A stretch of DNA of 64,000 nt from Martelella mediterranea (GTDB taxonomy: Bacteria; Pseudomonadota; Alphaproteobacteria; Rhizobiales; Rhizobiaceae), in assembly GCF_004342225.1 (NCBI RefSeq), contig NZ_SMAR01000003.1, positions 1 to 64,000 on the forward strand, in the 5' to 3' direction. A program made the position numbers and the translations under genes. A model generated the notes under the pieces. That model had not been told where the DNA came from. It was given only the letters and a program-made list of their open reading frames with translations, and did not search any database. Shown piece by piece: positions 17,161 through 26,524 of this stretch (positions within the stretch are counted from its first letter, which is position 1; each line of letters begins with the position of its first letter).

Positions 17161-18216
17161 TCAGACCGGCGCGGTGTTCCAGCCAAGCCTACCGGGGTCG
17201 CGTTCAAACACAATATCCATGATATACCGGGTTATCACGATATTGTTTGTTTTCGCATGGGCTAGACGGTGACCGGCTTCTCCGATTTTCCTTCGAAGCT
17301 CGTCATCGTGATATAACTCAAGCATCTTCTCCGCCAGCTCTTCGCGATTGCTGTATTCCATAACCCCATCTTCATAGAGATCAGAAAGCCTGCTCGTGGC
17401 GGGAGAGAGGGCTGTTATGCCATTGCCCAGCAACTGTGCGATGCGGTCCGAGCTGTAGAGATAGGCCATATCCTGCGGTCTTGTATCATCATGAGGCAGG
17501 TTGGGAGAAACGGCAGCTTCACACATGCGCTCAAGGTAGCCGGTGCTCACCAGCCACTCACTTTTGAACGCACGGCCGCCGGTGGAAAAACGATAGTCTT
17601 CGGGCAGGCGCTCAATGAGTGCAGTCAACTGCTCGTCGCGCCTGTTGATGCCTGTGCCCAGAAACTGACCGTCATATTTGAGGGTTTCACGGGCACGCAT
17701 GAAGATGCGCTGGGTTTCGATCGCAGGATCGACGGAATTCGGCATGAAATGCAGCTTTCCTGTCTGACCAAAGACCGCGTTCAACTGGGGCCGGTCTGCA
17801 GTGGTGATAAAGCCAGCATCCATATAATCGAGCCGGATTTTGAATGCCGCCATGGTTTTGTCACGGAAAAGCGCATCGACGCAGAAAGCTGCCATCCGCA
17901 CACCCGGGACAGTTTTGCGCAAGGCCTGATAGGTTTCGCCGTCAATCAGGTCGCAATGCCCGAATAGGATCAGATGCGGCTGATAGTGCCGCGCTGTGGC
18001 AATCAGCTGCTTCTGCATTTTGTTGCGACCGAATTTCTGCGATCTGAAGATCGTTGCTTCGCGCGCATGGTCCCGATCGGAAAATGTCAGAACGTGGTGC
18101 CCATTCCTGATGAAGCCGTTCGCAAGTTTGAATGCGTTGTTGTAATAGCGCGCAAAGAGGCTTTTGCGCTCCTGATAGCTGACGAGCAGTATGCGACGAG
18201 GCTCAAAGGTTTGCAT
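17161..18216 (-). CDS. CgeB-like glycosyltransferase
   Basis: A 351-residue protein with the layout of CgeB/YkvP-type glycosyltransferases: an N-terminal Rossmann half (RRILLVSYQERK, then HLILFGHCD) and a C-terminal half ending in the typical acceptor/donor segment of DMAYLYSSDRIAQLLGNG and a helix with E-x-L-x-E-K-M-L-E-L. The start ATG at 18216 has GAGATCAG upstream; the frame extends further to 18327 but without homologous content. It would act on an unknown surface glycan or protein. It is an insertion in the otherwise conserved housekeeping order and is followed by the small membrane gene. Confidence 0.7.
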   Translation of the reverse strand: MQTFEPRRILLVSYQERKSLFARYYNNAFKLANGFIRNGHHVLTFSDRDHAREATIFRSQKFGRNKMQKQLIATARHYQPHLILFGHCDLIDGETYQALRKTVPGVRMAAFCVDALFRDKTMAAFKIRLDYMDAGFITTADRPQLNAVFGQTGKLHFMPNSVDPAIETQRIFMRARETLKYDGQFLGTGINRRDEQLTALIERLPEDYRFSTGGRAFKSEWLVSTGYLERMCEAAVSPNLPHDDTRPQDMAYLYSSDRIAQLLGNGITALSPATSRLSDLYEDGVMEYSNREELAEKMLELYHDDELRRKIGEAGHRLAHAKTNNIVITRYIMDIVFERDPGRLGWNTAPV

Positions 18217-18323
18217 CGGATTCTGATCTCTTTCATGCTTCAAAGCCGTAAAGCCGCTATTCTGGTGGTGTCTGAAGCAGTTGTTCCGTGATTTAGCAGA
18301 AAACCGGAGCGCGCATAAGCGCT

Positions 18324-19487
18324 TCACGAAAGCTCTGTGACAATCCTATTCAGCAAAAGCATGCCTTCAGGCGTTGCGCGAAGGCGATGGTTGCCGACCC
18401 GCTCGATCAGGCCCAGTTGCATCAAAAATGCCTCCCGTTCGGTATCGACGGGTTTGCCGGAATAGGATGACCAGCGGGCAAGATCGACGCCCTCTTTCAC
18501 GCGCAGCCCCATGAGAAGCAGTTCGTCTGCCTGTTCTTCGCTAGTCAGTTCGGACAGCTCGACCAAGCCGTGCCCGTGAGCTTCAACGTTTTCAAGCCAG
18601 GTCTCCGGGTGACGTTCAGTCGCGGTGGCGATCTTCCTGCCATCGGTTGCCAATCGCCCATGGGCACCCGGGCCAATGCCCGCATAATCGCCATAGCGCC
18701 AGTAGGTCAGGTTGTGCCTGCTTTCAGCGCCGGGTCGGGCGTGGTTCGAAACCTCATAGGCAGGCAGACCCCGCGCAGCTGTCACATCCTGCGTCATTTC
18801 ATAAAGCCGTGCCGCCTGATCATCATCGGGAACACTGAGTTTTCCGGCTTTGTGCAGCGCGTAAAATGGCGTGCCTTCTTCAATTGTCAGCTGGTAAAGC
18901 GACAGATGGTCGGCAGCCAGATCGATGGCCTGATTCAGTTCTGTCTTCCATTCCTCTTCCGTCTGGCCCGGTCGGGCATAGATGAGGTCAAACGACATGC
19001 GCGGAAAGATATCGCGCGCCAGCCGGATGGCGCCCAGCGCCTGCTCGACATTGTGAAGGCGCCCGAGAAACTTCAGCTGCCGGTCATCAAGCGACTGAAC
19101 ACCCATGGAAACGCGGTTGACGCCGGCGGCACGATAGCCGCGGAAGCGCTCTGCCTCGACACTGGATGGGTTGGCCTCAAGCGTCACCTCGATGCCGCCC
19201 GGCACGTGCCAGGCATTGGCGACAGCCTCCAGAATTTCACCAAGCGTTTCCGGTTGCATCAGCGATGGCGTGCCGCCGCCGATGAAAATGCTGGTCACTT
19301 CGCGCGGGCCGGAAAGCGCCCGCATATGTGCGATCTCGCATGCAAACGCCCTTGCAAAACGTTGCTGGTCAACAGCCTGATGCCTTACATGGCTGTTGAA
19401 ATCACAATAGGGGCATTTGGCTGCGCAAAACGGCCAGTGCAGATAGACGCCGAACCCTGGTTCGCCGTCATCGCCATTCAGATGCAC
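18324..19487 (-). CDS. hemW: Radical SAM heme chaperone HemW
   Basis: A 387-residue homologue of oxygen-independent coproporphyrinogen oxidase; HemW proteins bind heme and a 4Fe-4S cluster and lack oxidase activity. The cluster ligands are the CxxxCxxC of CAAKCPYCDF near residue 25; IFIGGGTPS and ANPSS are SAM-site motifs. The GTG at 19487 is the first standard start. The frame stays open upstream to a CTG at 19511 that overlaps the rdgB stop codon, where many relatives begin with an M-T-T-x-L-type leader; that start would be non-standard. It lies in an operon with rdgB. Confidence 0.93.
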   Translation of the reverse strand: MHLNGDDGEPGFGVYLHWPFCAAKCPYCDFNSHVRHQAVDQQRFARAFACEIAHMRALSGPREVTSIFIGGGTPSLMQPETLGEILEAVANAWHVPGGIEVTLEANPSSVEAERFRGYRAAGVNRVSMGVQSLDDRQLKFLGRLHNVEQALGAIRLARDIFPRMSFDLIYARPGQTEEEWKTELNQAIDLAADHLSLYQLTIEEGTPFYALHKAGKLSVPDDDQAARLYEMTQDVTAARGLPAYEVSNHARPGAESRHNLTYWRYGDYAGIGPGAHGRLATDGRKIATATERHPETWLENVEAHGHGLVELSELTSEEQADELLLMGLRVKEGVDLARWSSYSGKPVDTEREAFLMQLGLIERVGNHRLRATPEGMLLLNRIVTELS

Positions 19488-19507
19488 ATGTTCATTCGGA
19501 AGTGTGG

Positions 19508-20152
19508 TCAGTTTGACAGCCCCGTTTCAACGAACAACCGGAAAGCGCGGGCGCGATGGGACAGCGCACCGCCATCATTCTGGCCGCCTTTGGCTTTTTC
19601 ATCCGCATTCATTTCGCCGAAGGTGCGGTCATGTCCGCAAGGCTGGAAAACCGGGTCGTAGCCATGGCCCTTGTCGCCGCGCGGTGGCCAGATCAAGGTG
19701 CCTTCCACTTCGCCGCGAAACGTTTCGGTGTGACCGTCCGGCCATGCAAGGCACAGCACGCAGACGAAGCGGGCCGTGCGCTGTTCAGGTGCTGTTGCGC
19801 CTTTTTCGGCAAGGGCATTCTCGACCTTTTCCATAGCCATGGCAAAGTCGCGGCTGCCATCGGACGTTTCTGCCCAGTCAGCGGTATAGACACCCGGCTG
19901 GCCGTCAAGCGCATCGACACAAATGCCAGAGTCATCAGCGAGCGATGGCAGGCCCGACTTCTCTGCCGATGCCAGTGCCTTGATGGCCGCGTTTTCCTCA
20001 AATGTCGTTCCAGTTTCATCCGGTACGTCGAAGCTCAGCTCAGCGGCGGACTTGGCCGAAAAGCCCAACGGTCCGATGAGTTCGGCAATCTCGGCGATTT
20101 TGCCAGCGTTGTGACTTGCAACAACAATTGTTTTGGTATCGAGCTTGCGCAT
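19508..20152 (-). CDS. rdgB: Non-canonical purine NTP pyrophosphatase
   Basis: A 214-residue Ham1/RdgB enzyme that hydrolyses dITP, ITP and XTP to keep them out of DNA and RNA. The N-terminal [11 protein letters not shown] nucleotide-binding segment, the FEENAAIKA helix, the catalytic [13 protein letters not shown] and the C-terminal [11 protein letters not shown] motif are all present. The neighbours rph and hemW are the usual alphaproteobacterial set. Length is normal. Confidence 0.95.
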   Translation of the reverse strand: MRKLDTKTIVVASHNAGKIAEIAELIGPLGFSAKSAAELSFDVPDETGTTFEENAAIKALASAEKSGLPSLADDSGICVDALDGQPGVYTADWAETSDGSRDFAMAMEKVENALAEKGATAPEQRTARFVCVLCLAWPDGHTETFRGEVEGTLIWPPRGDKGHGYDPVFQPCGHDRTFGEMNADEKAKGGQNDGGALSHRARAFRLFVETGLSN

Positions 20153-20167
20153 TATTAAATCCTGAAT

Positions 20168-20581
20168 TCAAAGACCCCAAAGCTTAGGCTCAGCACATTC
20201 GAGGCTGTTGCCTGCCGGATCGCGAAAATAGATGGATCGGGCCCCGTTCGGCCAGAGAAAGTCACTTTCGATGGAAACACCCTCGGCAACCAGTCGCTCG
20301 ATGACTGTGTGGAACCGATCGCTGTCCAGCCGGAAGCAGGCGTGACCCTGGCCTTTGGCGCCATGGGCGGGAACGGGCAGGGCGCCCTCGGGTGCAGGAT
20401 GTATGGTTTCATTCGGATTGAAAATCAGAAGAACGGACGCGCCGACACGAAAGAAAATATGCCTGTTATCCGCCCGCGTGATTTTTTCGAACCCGAGCAC
20501 GTCGGCATAAAAAGCCTCGGCTGCATCAAGGTCTTCAGCATAGAGCGCTGTTTCCAGTATGCCTGTGATCGGGTTCGTCAC
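20168..20581 (-). CDS. VOC family (glyoxalase/bleomycin resistance) protein
   Basis: A 137-residue single VOC unit with two beta-alpha-beta-beta-beta halves: the first starts ETALYAEDLDAAEAFY, the second GHACFRLDSD and ends IYFRDPAGNSLE, where the last E and an upstream H are typical metal ligands. Substrate cannot be told; VOC enzymes include dioxygenases, isomerases and thiol transferases. It is inserted between rph and rdgB in the same direction, with 15 bases on each side, so it is co-transcribed. Confidence 0.85.
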   Translation of the reverse strand: MTNPITGILETALYAEDLDAAEAFYADVLGFEKITRADNRHIFFRVGASVLLIFNPNETIHPAPEGALPVPAHGAKGQGHACFRLDSDRFHTVIERLVAEGVSIESDFLWPNGARSIYFRDPAGNSLECAEPKLWGL

Positions 20582-20596
20582 GTTGTTCAGATCCTG

Positions 20597-21316
20597 TTAT
20601 CCGGTAATGGTACTTTTCTGCATCTCCACGAGATCACCAATACCGTTACGGGCCAGGTCCATGAGCGTCAGAAATTCATCCTGGCTGAACGGTTTGCCCT
20701 CAGCCGTGCCCTGAATTTCGACGATTCCGCCGGTCCCGGTCATCACGAAATTGGCGTCGGTCTCTGCGGAGGAGTCTTCCAGATAATCAAGGTCGATTAC
20801 TGGCTGATCGGCAAAGATTCCGCAGGAAATGGCGGCGACATGATCCTTCAAAACCTTGTCCGTTTTGACCATGGAGCGTGCCTCCATCCACTTCAGGCAG
20901 TCATGCAATGCAATCCAGGCACCGGTAATAGAAGCCGTGCGCGTTCCGCCATCGGCCTGAATGACGTCACAGTCGACACTGATCTGACGTTCGCCAAGGG
21001 CTTCGAGATCCACAACGGCGCGTAAGGAACGGCCGATAAGGCGCTGGATTTCCTGCGTGCGACCGCTCTGCTTGCCGGAAGAAGCCTCACGGCGCATGCG
21101 CTCGCCGGTTGCGCGTGGCAGCATGCCGTACTCAGCCGTAACCCAGCCTTTGCCAGCATTGCGCAGCCACGGTGGCACGCGTTCTTCAAGGCTGGCAGTG
21201 CAAAGCACATGCGTGTCGCCGAACTTGACGAGACACGAGCCTTCAGCATGTTTGGAGAAGCCGCGCTCGAACGAGACGTTGCGCATCTGATTGAGTTGTC
21301 TGCCCGATGGCCGCAT
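20597..21316 (-). CDS. rph: Ribonuclease PH
   Basis: A 239-residue phosphorolytic 3' exoribonuclease that trims tRNA 3' ends. The N-terminus [12 protein letters not shown] is the family signature, and [21 protein letters not shown] holds the phosphate and catalytic region. ATG 21316 begins at this signature; a frame back to 21376 is not conserved. It is divergent from hrcA, the usual arrangement in this order. Confidence 0.95.
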   Translation of the reverse strand: MRPSGRQLNQMRNVSFERGFSKHAEGSCLVKFGDTHVLCTASLEERVPPWLRNAGKGWVTAEYGMLPRATGERMRREASSGKQSGRTQEIQRLIGRSLRAVVDLEALGERQISVDCDVIQADGGTRTASITGAWIALHDCLKWMEARSMVKTDKVLKDHVAAISCGIFADQPVIDLDYLEDSSAETDANFVMTGTGGIVEIQGTAEGKPFSQDEFLTLMDLARNGIGDLVEMQKSTITG

Positions 21317-21411
21317 ACCCTGATCCTTCCATTGTTTTTCAATCGCGGTTCTAAGGAAGCTGCACCGGTTTTGCAAAGAAAAACAGGGCAGCCATCAACT
21401 GAAAACAGAAA

Positions 21412-21439
21412 TTGCGAAGCAGGCAGTCGTAACTATATA
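21412..21439 (+). promoter_or_regulatory. Possible vegetative promoter of hrcA
   Basis: TTGCGA (21412-21417), a 16-base spacer and TATATA (21434-21439) lie 35 bases before hrcA. No CIRCE inverted repeat was seen in the rph-hrcA gap. Confidence 0.4.
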
Positions 21440-21474
21440 AAGGTGAGATAACGGGTATGAAGCATTGATGGGCC

Positions 21475-22563
21475 ATGAATTCAGATCTTAGCCAGGCAGA
21501 AGACAAATCGGGCATGACGCTCGATGATCGTTCCCGTGAAGTGTTTCGCAGGATCGTTGAAAGCTATCTCGAAAGAGGTGAGCCACTTGGTTCGCGTAAT
21601 CTTTCGAGACTTCTGCCGATGTCTCTTTCCCCGGCTTCCGTTCGCAATGTGATGAGCGATCTGGAGGAGCTTGGGCTGATCTATGCGCCGCATATTTCGG
21701 CCGGACGATTGCCGACTGAAACCGGGCTGCGCTTTTTCGTCGATGCCTATATGCAGGTTGGCGATCTGGCGGAGAGCGAACGTTCGGAAATCGAACGCCA
21801 GATGAGCGGTGCGCAGCGCGGGCAGCCAATGGATACACTCCTTGGTGAGGCCAGCCAGATGCTTTCGGGCATTTCGCGCGGGGCCGGGCTGGTGATGACC
21901 TCGAAAAGCGATGCGATCCTCAAACATGTCGAGTTTATCCGGCTGGAGCCGACAAAGGCGCTGGCCGTCCTCGTTGGGGAGCATAACGAGGTTGAAAACC
22001 GGATTATCGATCTGCCCGCCGGGACGACATCGTCACAGTTGACGGCGGCTGCAAACTTTCTCAATGCGCATCTCAATGGCCAGACATTGCCAGAGCTTAA
22101 ATCGGTTCTGACGCAGTTGAAGGATGACGTTCGGCGTGAGCTCGATCAGTTGTCACAGGACCTTGTTGGCCGGGGCCTGGCTGTCTGGTCCGGTAGTTCG
22201 GATGAAGGCAGCCCCGGGCGGCTTATTGTGCGTGGCCGAGCGAACTTGCTCGAGGGCGTTGAGGATGCAGCGGATATCGACCGGCTGAGAATGCTGTTTG
22301 ATGATCTGGAGCGCAAAGACAGTCTGATTGAGATGATCAGTCTGGCCGAGACCGGCTCCGGCGTTCGCATCTTCATTGGTTCCGAGAACAAGCTCTTTTC
22401 ATTGTCCGGGTCTTCTCTGGTTGTCGCCCCTTACCGTGACAGCGATAATCAGGTCGTGGGGGCAGTCGGCGTGATCGGCCCGACCCGGCTTAACTATTCA
22501 CGGGTTGTGCCGATGGTTGATTATACGGCGCATCTTCTGTCGAAACTGTCCAGAGGCTCGTGA
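21475..22563 (+). CDS. hrcA: Heat-inducible transcription repressor HrcA
   Basis: A 362-residue dimeric repressor that binds CIRCE elements, classically before groESL. The N-terminal winged helix spans about 15-85 (REVFRRIVESYLERGEP, then ASVRNVMSDLEELG) and is followed by the GAF-like dimerisation domain. The C-terminal GVIGPTRLNYSRVV motif is diagnostic. It is followed by grpE, the common order. Start ATG 21475 has no strong ribosome-binding site, but the N-terminus matches family length. Confidence 0.94.
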   Translation: MNSDLSQAEDKSGMTLDDRSREVFRRIVESYLERGEPLGSRNLSRLLPMSLSPASVRNVMSDLEELGLIYAPHISAGRLPTETGLRFFVDAYMQVGDLAESERSEIERQMSGAQRGQPMDTLLGEASQMLSGISRGAGLVMTSKSDAILKHVEFIRLEPTKALAVLVGEHNEVENRIIDLPAGTTSSQLTAAANFLNAHLNGQTLPELKSVLTQLKDDVRRELDQLSQDLVGRGLAVWSGSSDEGSPGRLIVRGRANLLEGVEDAADIDRLRMLFDDLERKDSLIEMISLAETGSGVRIFIGSENKLFSLSGSSLVVAPYRDSDNQVVGAVGVIGPTRLNYSRVVPMVDYTAHLLSKLSRGS

Positions 22564-22587
22564 AAGCGCTCCGTATACGTGTCGGGG

Positions 22588-22618
22588 GCCTTGATTTTTC
22601 AGGGCTGAACCTCGATAT
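22588..22618 (+). promoter_or_regulatory. Possible RpoH (sigma-32) promoter of grpE
   Basis: CCTTGAT at -35, 19 bases after CTTG, then CGATAT (22613-22618), one mismatch from the CCATNT -10 of rhizobial RpoH promoters, 45 bases before grpE. A heat-shock promoter here would let grpE be expressed apart from hrcA. Confidence 0.45.
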
Positions 22619-22662
22619 CGGGGCACGAGATTTCATGAACACAAGTAACCTGCGGAGACGTC

Positions 22663-23304
22663 ATGACCGACGAAACCAAGAAAAACGCCGCTGAAGAAGA
22701 AAACAACGAAACGGTAATCGACCTTGACGCAGCCAAGGCCGATGCTGCTGAGGCGGAAATGACTTCTGAGGAGGCACCGGAAGTCGAACCTGATCCGATC
22801 GATGTTCTGCGTGAGGAAAATGAGAAGCAGCGCGATCAGATGATGCGACTGGCCGCAGAAATGGAAAATCTGCGTCGCCGGACGGCACGTGATGTTAAGG
22901 ATGCCAAGGCTTACTCCGTGACAGCATTTGCACGCGATATGCTGGGCGTTGCCGACAATCTGCGTCGCGCACTGGACGCTATTCCGGAAGACAAGCGCAG
23001 CGGAGAAATTGCCGGTTTTGTCGAAGGCGTCGAAATGACGGAACGTTCGATGATCTCGGCGCTGGAACGCCACGGTGTGAAAGAAATCAAAGCCGAAGGC
23101 GAGAAGTTCGATCCGAATTTCCACCAGGCGATGTTTGAAGTGCCGAACGCCGAAATTCCGTCCAACACGGTGGTTCAGGTTGTTCAGGCTGGTTACGTCA
23201 TCAGTGATCGCGTTCTGCGGCCGGCCATGGTTGGTGTTTCAAAGGGCGGTCCGAAGGCCGAAGCCCCTGCGTCTGATAATGCCGGTGAAGGCAAGTCTGA
23301 ATAA
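22663..23304 (+). CDS. grpE: Nucleotide exchange factor GrpE
   Basis: A 213-residue co-chaperone that releases ADP from DnaK. It has an acidic N-terminus (1-45), a long coiled coil (about 45-100, with LRRRTARDV) and the C-terminal beta domain carrying [18 protein letters not shown] and [24 protein letters not shown] 22663 has GCGGAGA upstream. A strong terminator follows. Confidence 0.95.
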   Translation: MTDETKKNAAEEENNETVIDLDAAKADAAEAEMTSEEAPEVEPDPIDVLREENEKQRDQMMRLAAEMENLRRRTARDVKDAKAYSVTAFARDMLGVADNLRRALDAIPEDKRSGEIAGFVEGVEMTERSMISALERHGVKEIKAEGEKFDPNFHQAMFEVPNAEIPSNTVVQVVQAGYVISDRVLRPAMVGVSKGGPKAEAPASDNAGEGKSE

Positions 23305-23326
23305 GACCGACATTTGCAACCAATAT

Positions 23327-23364
23327 AAAAAGCCGCGCGATGTCTTACATTGCGCGGCTTTTTT
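23327..23364. terminator. Bidirectional terminator between grpE and ptsN
   Basis: AAAAGCCGCGC and GCGCGGCTTTT form a strong stem around a 13-base loop, with T-runs on both strands. It serves the rightward grpE transcript and the leftward ptsN transcript. Confidence 0.9.
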
Positions 23365-23386
23365 GTGTGACTGAAAGTCTTAATTT

Positions 23387-23851
23387 TCAGGCAGCGCTTG
23401 AGTTGGCGTCGCCCGTGAGAATGGAAAAGATTGCGCTCGCATTCTCCGAGGCACGAAGCCGCGTTGTCAGCTCTGTATCCCTCAAAAGCCGCGCGACCTT
23501 TGAAAGTGCTTTCAAATGGTCTGCTCCAGCACCTTCCGGCGCGAGCAGCAGAAAGGCCAGGTCAACGGGCTGATCATCAAGCGAATCAAAATTGACCGGT
23601 TGAGGCAGGCGTGCAAACACGCCGTGGATTTGCTCCAGCCCGGCCAGTTTGCCGTGCGGAATCGCAATGCCGTTTCCAACGCCGGTCGAGCCGAGGCGCT
23701 CGCGCTGCAGAATCACCTCGAAAATTTCGCGTTCGGGAAGACCGGTGACAGTCTCCGCGCGGGCAGATAACTCCTGCAGCAACTGCTTTTTGGAGCTCAC
23801 CTTGAGGGCGGGCATAATCGCCTCCTGTTTGAGCAGGTCTTCAAGGGCCAT
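23387..23851 (-). CDS. ptsN: PTS IIA-like nitrogen-regulatory protein
   Basis: A 154-residue EIIA-Ntr protein of the nitrogen phosphotransfer system, which links nitrogen and potassium state to regulation. The phosphorylated His lies in GIAIPHGKL; LLAPEGAG and HLKALSKVARLL are further family marks. It is last in the leftward rpoN-hpf-ptsN unit, as in many proteobacteria, 69 bases after hpf, and ends at the bidirectional terminator. Confidence 0.93.
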   Translation of the reverse strand: MALEDLLKQEAIMPALKVSSKKQLLQELSARAETVTGLPEREIFEVILQRERLGSTGVGNGIAIPHGKLAGLEQIHGVFARLPQPVNFDSLDDQPVDLAFLLLAPEGAGADHLKALSKVARLLRDTELTTRLRASENASAIFSILTGDANSSAA

Positions 23852-23920
23852 TTTGGGAGGTGTCCTGGGTTGGTTCAGAAGATAGGCGGGCGACGTGATG
23901 TCGCCCGCTGGCTTGTTTCG

Positions 23921-24493
23921 TTAACCGGTGATGCTTGCTGTATCAATCCAGCCGACATTTCCGTCGGGGCGGCGATAGACGATATTCAGCGTCTTATTGT
24001 CGGGATTGCGGAAAAGCATGAGCGGTTTGTCCGTCATGTCGAGCGCCATGACGGCTGTTGCGACGGCCATCGTGCGGACTTCGGTTTTGCTCTCAGCGAC
24101 GATGGCTGGCGCATAGTCTTCAGGGATTTCATCATCAGCTTCCGGTGGCGGGTCCATAACCGTATAGGCGACCTCGGCAAAGGCATCCGGTCCGTTGTGA
24201 TGACGATCCTTGAGTTTGCGCTTGTAACGGCGAAGACGTTTGGCAATGCGCTCGAAGGCTCCATCAAATGCGGCCTGCGGATCCTGCGCTTTGCCGGTGG
24301 CGTGAAGCACGGCGCCGCTGTCGAGGTGAACCTTGCAGTCTGCGGAAAAACCGCTGCCTGCTTTCTCCACGGTTACCTGACTGGAATAGCCACCATCGAA
24401 ATATTTGGTGACCGCCTCCTCGATCTGGTCTTCGATCTTCGAGCGAAAAGCTTCGCCGACTTCCATCTGTTTGCCAGAAACGCGAACACTCAT
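23921..24493 (-). CDS. hpf: Long-form ribosome hibernation promoting factor
   Basis: A 190-residue protein that dimerises 70S ribosomes into 100S particles in stationary phase. The N-terminal domain (about 1-100: SVRVSGKQMEVGEAF, then a basic face with RLRRYKRKLKDR) binds the decoding site; a linker and the C-terminal dimerisation domain (about 130-188, PLMLFRNPDNKTLNIVYRR) make it the long form. It lies between rpoN and ptsN. Confidence 0.93.
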   Translation of the reverse strand: MSVRVSGKQMEVGEAFRSKIEDQIEEAVTKYFDGGYSSQVTVEKAGSGFSADCKVHLDSGAVLHATGKAQDPQAAFDGAFERIAKRLRRYKRKLKDRHHNGPDAFAEVAYTVMDPPPEADDEIPEDYAPAIVAESKTEVRTMAVATAVMALDMTDKPLMLFRNPDNKTLNIVYRRPDGNVGWIDTASITG

Positions 24494-24814
24494 GGTTTTT
24501 CCCTTCTTCTGGTGTTTGCGAACATCAGTTTACGCCAAGCCACTGCCTCCTCCAAGGTCTTCAGCGATGGTTTGGCGTCAGGCCGATGCTACTTGCAGAC
24601 GGATCATCCGTCACCTTATTCATTTGGACATTTTTTTTCCGGAGTACAGTCGCGATAGCCTTAAAATTTCTGCACATTCGCATCATGCCCGTCTCGAAGG
24701 GCGTTTTTCGGGTGCCACCCACTTGCTGCCGCGGCGGGCTTCTACTCCGCATTAACCTGCAAGTCAATGAAGCGGCCGGTAAAGTGAATGCCTGTTTTTA
24801 AGGCAGGCGCGACC
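24494..24814. other. 321-bp gap between rpoN and hpf
   Basis: It should contain the hpf promoter. A short inverted repeat GCCTG/CAGGC around a TTTTTAAGG loop (about 24788-24806) just after the rpoN stop may attenuate read-through. No coding frame, sigma-54 site or strong sigma-70 pair stands out. An A-run faces hpf at about 24632-24640 on the minus strand. Confidence 0.4.
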
Positions 24815-26347
24815 TTATGCCTCTGCCGCGCGTGCCATTGCGCGCTTTTCGCGACGGCGCTGAACGGAGGAGGGGATGCCCATAGCTTCGCGGTACTTGG
24901 CGACTGTGCGGCGTGCAAGCGCGATGCCGTCCTGCCTCAGGGCGGAAACGATATCGTCATCTGAAAGAACGGATTCCGGCGTTTCCGCGGTAATCAACTG
25001 ACGGATACGATGGCGGACAGATTCGGCGGAATGGGTGCCGCCATCTGCGTTCGATGTTGCGATTGACACAGAGAAAAAATATTTCAGCTCAAAAAGACCG
25101 CGTGGCGTGAGCATGAACTTGTTTGAAGTTACGCGGCTCACTGTCGACTCATGCATATCGATTGCTTCGGCGACGGTTTTCAGTGTCAGAGGTCGCAGGT
25201 GGTCAACACCGTGTTTCAGAAAAGCATCCTGCTGACGAACAATCTCTGTCGCGACTTTGAGGATCGTTCGCGCACGCTGATCAAGGCTTCTGGTCAGCCA
25301 ATTCGCATTTTGAAGGCAGGTATTCATAAATGTCCTGTCTGCTTCAGAAACGCCTTTATTGGCTTTCACCTGAGAAAGGTATGAGCGGTTGACAAGGACC
25401 CGCGGAAGCGTATCAGCGTTCAGTTCGACCTGCCAGACTCCTTGTTTTCCGGCGCTGACAATCACATCCGGCAGCACCGCTTCCGGTGGCTGATAGCCGA
25501 ACGTGCTTCCCGGCTTGGGGTTAAGCGTGCGCAGCTCCCGGAGCATGTCGATAAGGTCGTTTTCATCGACGCCACACAGCTTTTTCAGTTTGGCAAAGTC
25601 CCGTCGGGCTGCAAGATCAAGGTGGTCAATCAATGCCGCCATGGCGGGATCCAGACGGTCTTTCTGGTGCAGCTGCTCACGCAGACACTCATTGAGTGTC
25701 CGGGCAAAAATTCCGGGTGGGTCGAGTTTTTTCAGTTGCTCCAGTAGTGTCGCAATGCGTTCAGCCGCAACGCCGATCCGACCTGCGATTTCTTCATTGT
25801 CTCCGCGGAAATAACCTGCTTCATCAAGATGATCGACCAGATAGGTTGCGATGGCGCGGTCGGACGCATCACGAATTAATAACGCGATCTGCTCATTGAG
25901 GTGATCCCTCAGGCAGAGTTGCCCGGCGACAAACTCATCGAGATCGACATGATCCTCACCTCTTGCGCCCCCCGGCATGGATTTCCACTGATCCAGTAAT
26001 TCGGGCGCATCCGGACGCTCATTCGCAGCATTTTCATTGAAAGCGTCGTTGTAGTTGCTGTCGAGCTGTTCGCTGAGCGCAGGCTGTCCGGCATCGTCGC
26101 TGAACCAGTCAGCGCCTGTTTCTGTTGCTGTTTCATCAGTGCTGAACGGCTCCGGTGTGACCTCTTCTTCCAGCGAACGTCCCTCGCTGCTTTCGATTTC
26201 CAGCAGCGGGTTCTTTTCAACTTCGGATGCGATGAACTGCATCAGCTCCATGTATGGCATCTGCAGCAGCTGAATGGATTGCATCAGCTGCGGCGTCATC
26301 ACAAGAGATTGATTCTGTCGCAGAAAAAGGCTGGCACTCAGAGCCAT
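24815..26347 (-). CDS. rpoN: RNA polymerase sigma-54 factor
   Basis: A 510-residue sigma factor for nitrogen and other enhancer-dependent genes. Region I (1-50) is the Gln/Leu-rich activator-contact part (NQSLVMTPQLMQSIQLLQ). An acidic region II (about 55-130) follows, then the core-binding domain and the DNA-binding domain with the RpoN box ARRTVAKYRE at about 478-487. It follows lptB in the conserved lptCAB-rpoN-hpf-ptsN order. An exact sigma-54 promoter lies 88 bases upstream but points away (see 26435). Confidence 0.96.
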   Translation of the reverse strand: MALSASLFLRQNQSLVMTPQLMQSIQLLQMPYMELMQFIASEVEKNPLLEIESSEGRSLEEEVTPEPFSTDETATETGADWFSDDAGQPALSEQLDSNYNDAFNENAANERPDAPELLDQWKSMPGGARGEDHVDLDEFVAGQLCLRDHLNEQIALLIRDASDRAIATYLVDHLDEAGYFRGDNEEIAGRIGVAAERIATLLEQLKKLDPPGIFARTLNECLREQLHQKDRLDPAMAALIDHLDLAARRDFAKLKKLCGVDENDLIDMLRELRTLNPKPGSTFGYQPPEAVLPDVIVSAGKQGVWQVELNADTLPRVLVNRSYLSQVKANKGVSEADRTFMNTCLQNANWLTRSLDQRARTILKVATEIVRQQDAFLKHGVDHLRPLTLKTVAEAIDMHESTVSRVTSNKFMLTPRGLFELKYFFSVSIATSNADGGTHSAESVRHRIRQLITAETPESVLSDDDIVSALRQDGIALARRTVAKYREAMGIPSSVQRRREKRAMARAAEA

Positions 26348-26434
26348 GGCAGACGCAAAACTCCATCACCGCAGCGCGTATCCGGAGACCGGCTGACGAA
26401 ACTTCATATGATTGTCATTTTCGAACTATGAAGA

Positions 26435-26450
26435 TGGCACGGGAATTGCT
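26435..26450 (+). promoter_or_regulatory. Exact -24/-12 sigma-54 promoter, antisense to lptB
   Basis: TGGCAC (26435-26440), five bases, TTGCT (26446-26450): all consensus positions match and GG to GC spacing is exactly 10 bases. The direction is rightward, away from rpoN and into the antisense strand of lptB; transcription would begin near 26461. A tiny Trp-rich frame (26481-26552, 23 codons) lies just downstream but has no ribosome-binding site. The site could also serve to block or autoregulate rpoN by binding. Confidence 0.6.
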
Positions 26451-26524
26451 TTCCGATCAAGCCGGAAATTTGCCTGCAGCATGGAAAGATATGCGCCGGG
26501 TTGGTATTGTTGGTGCGATTGGTC

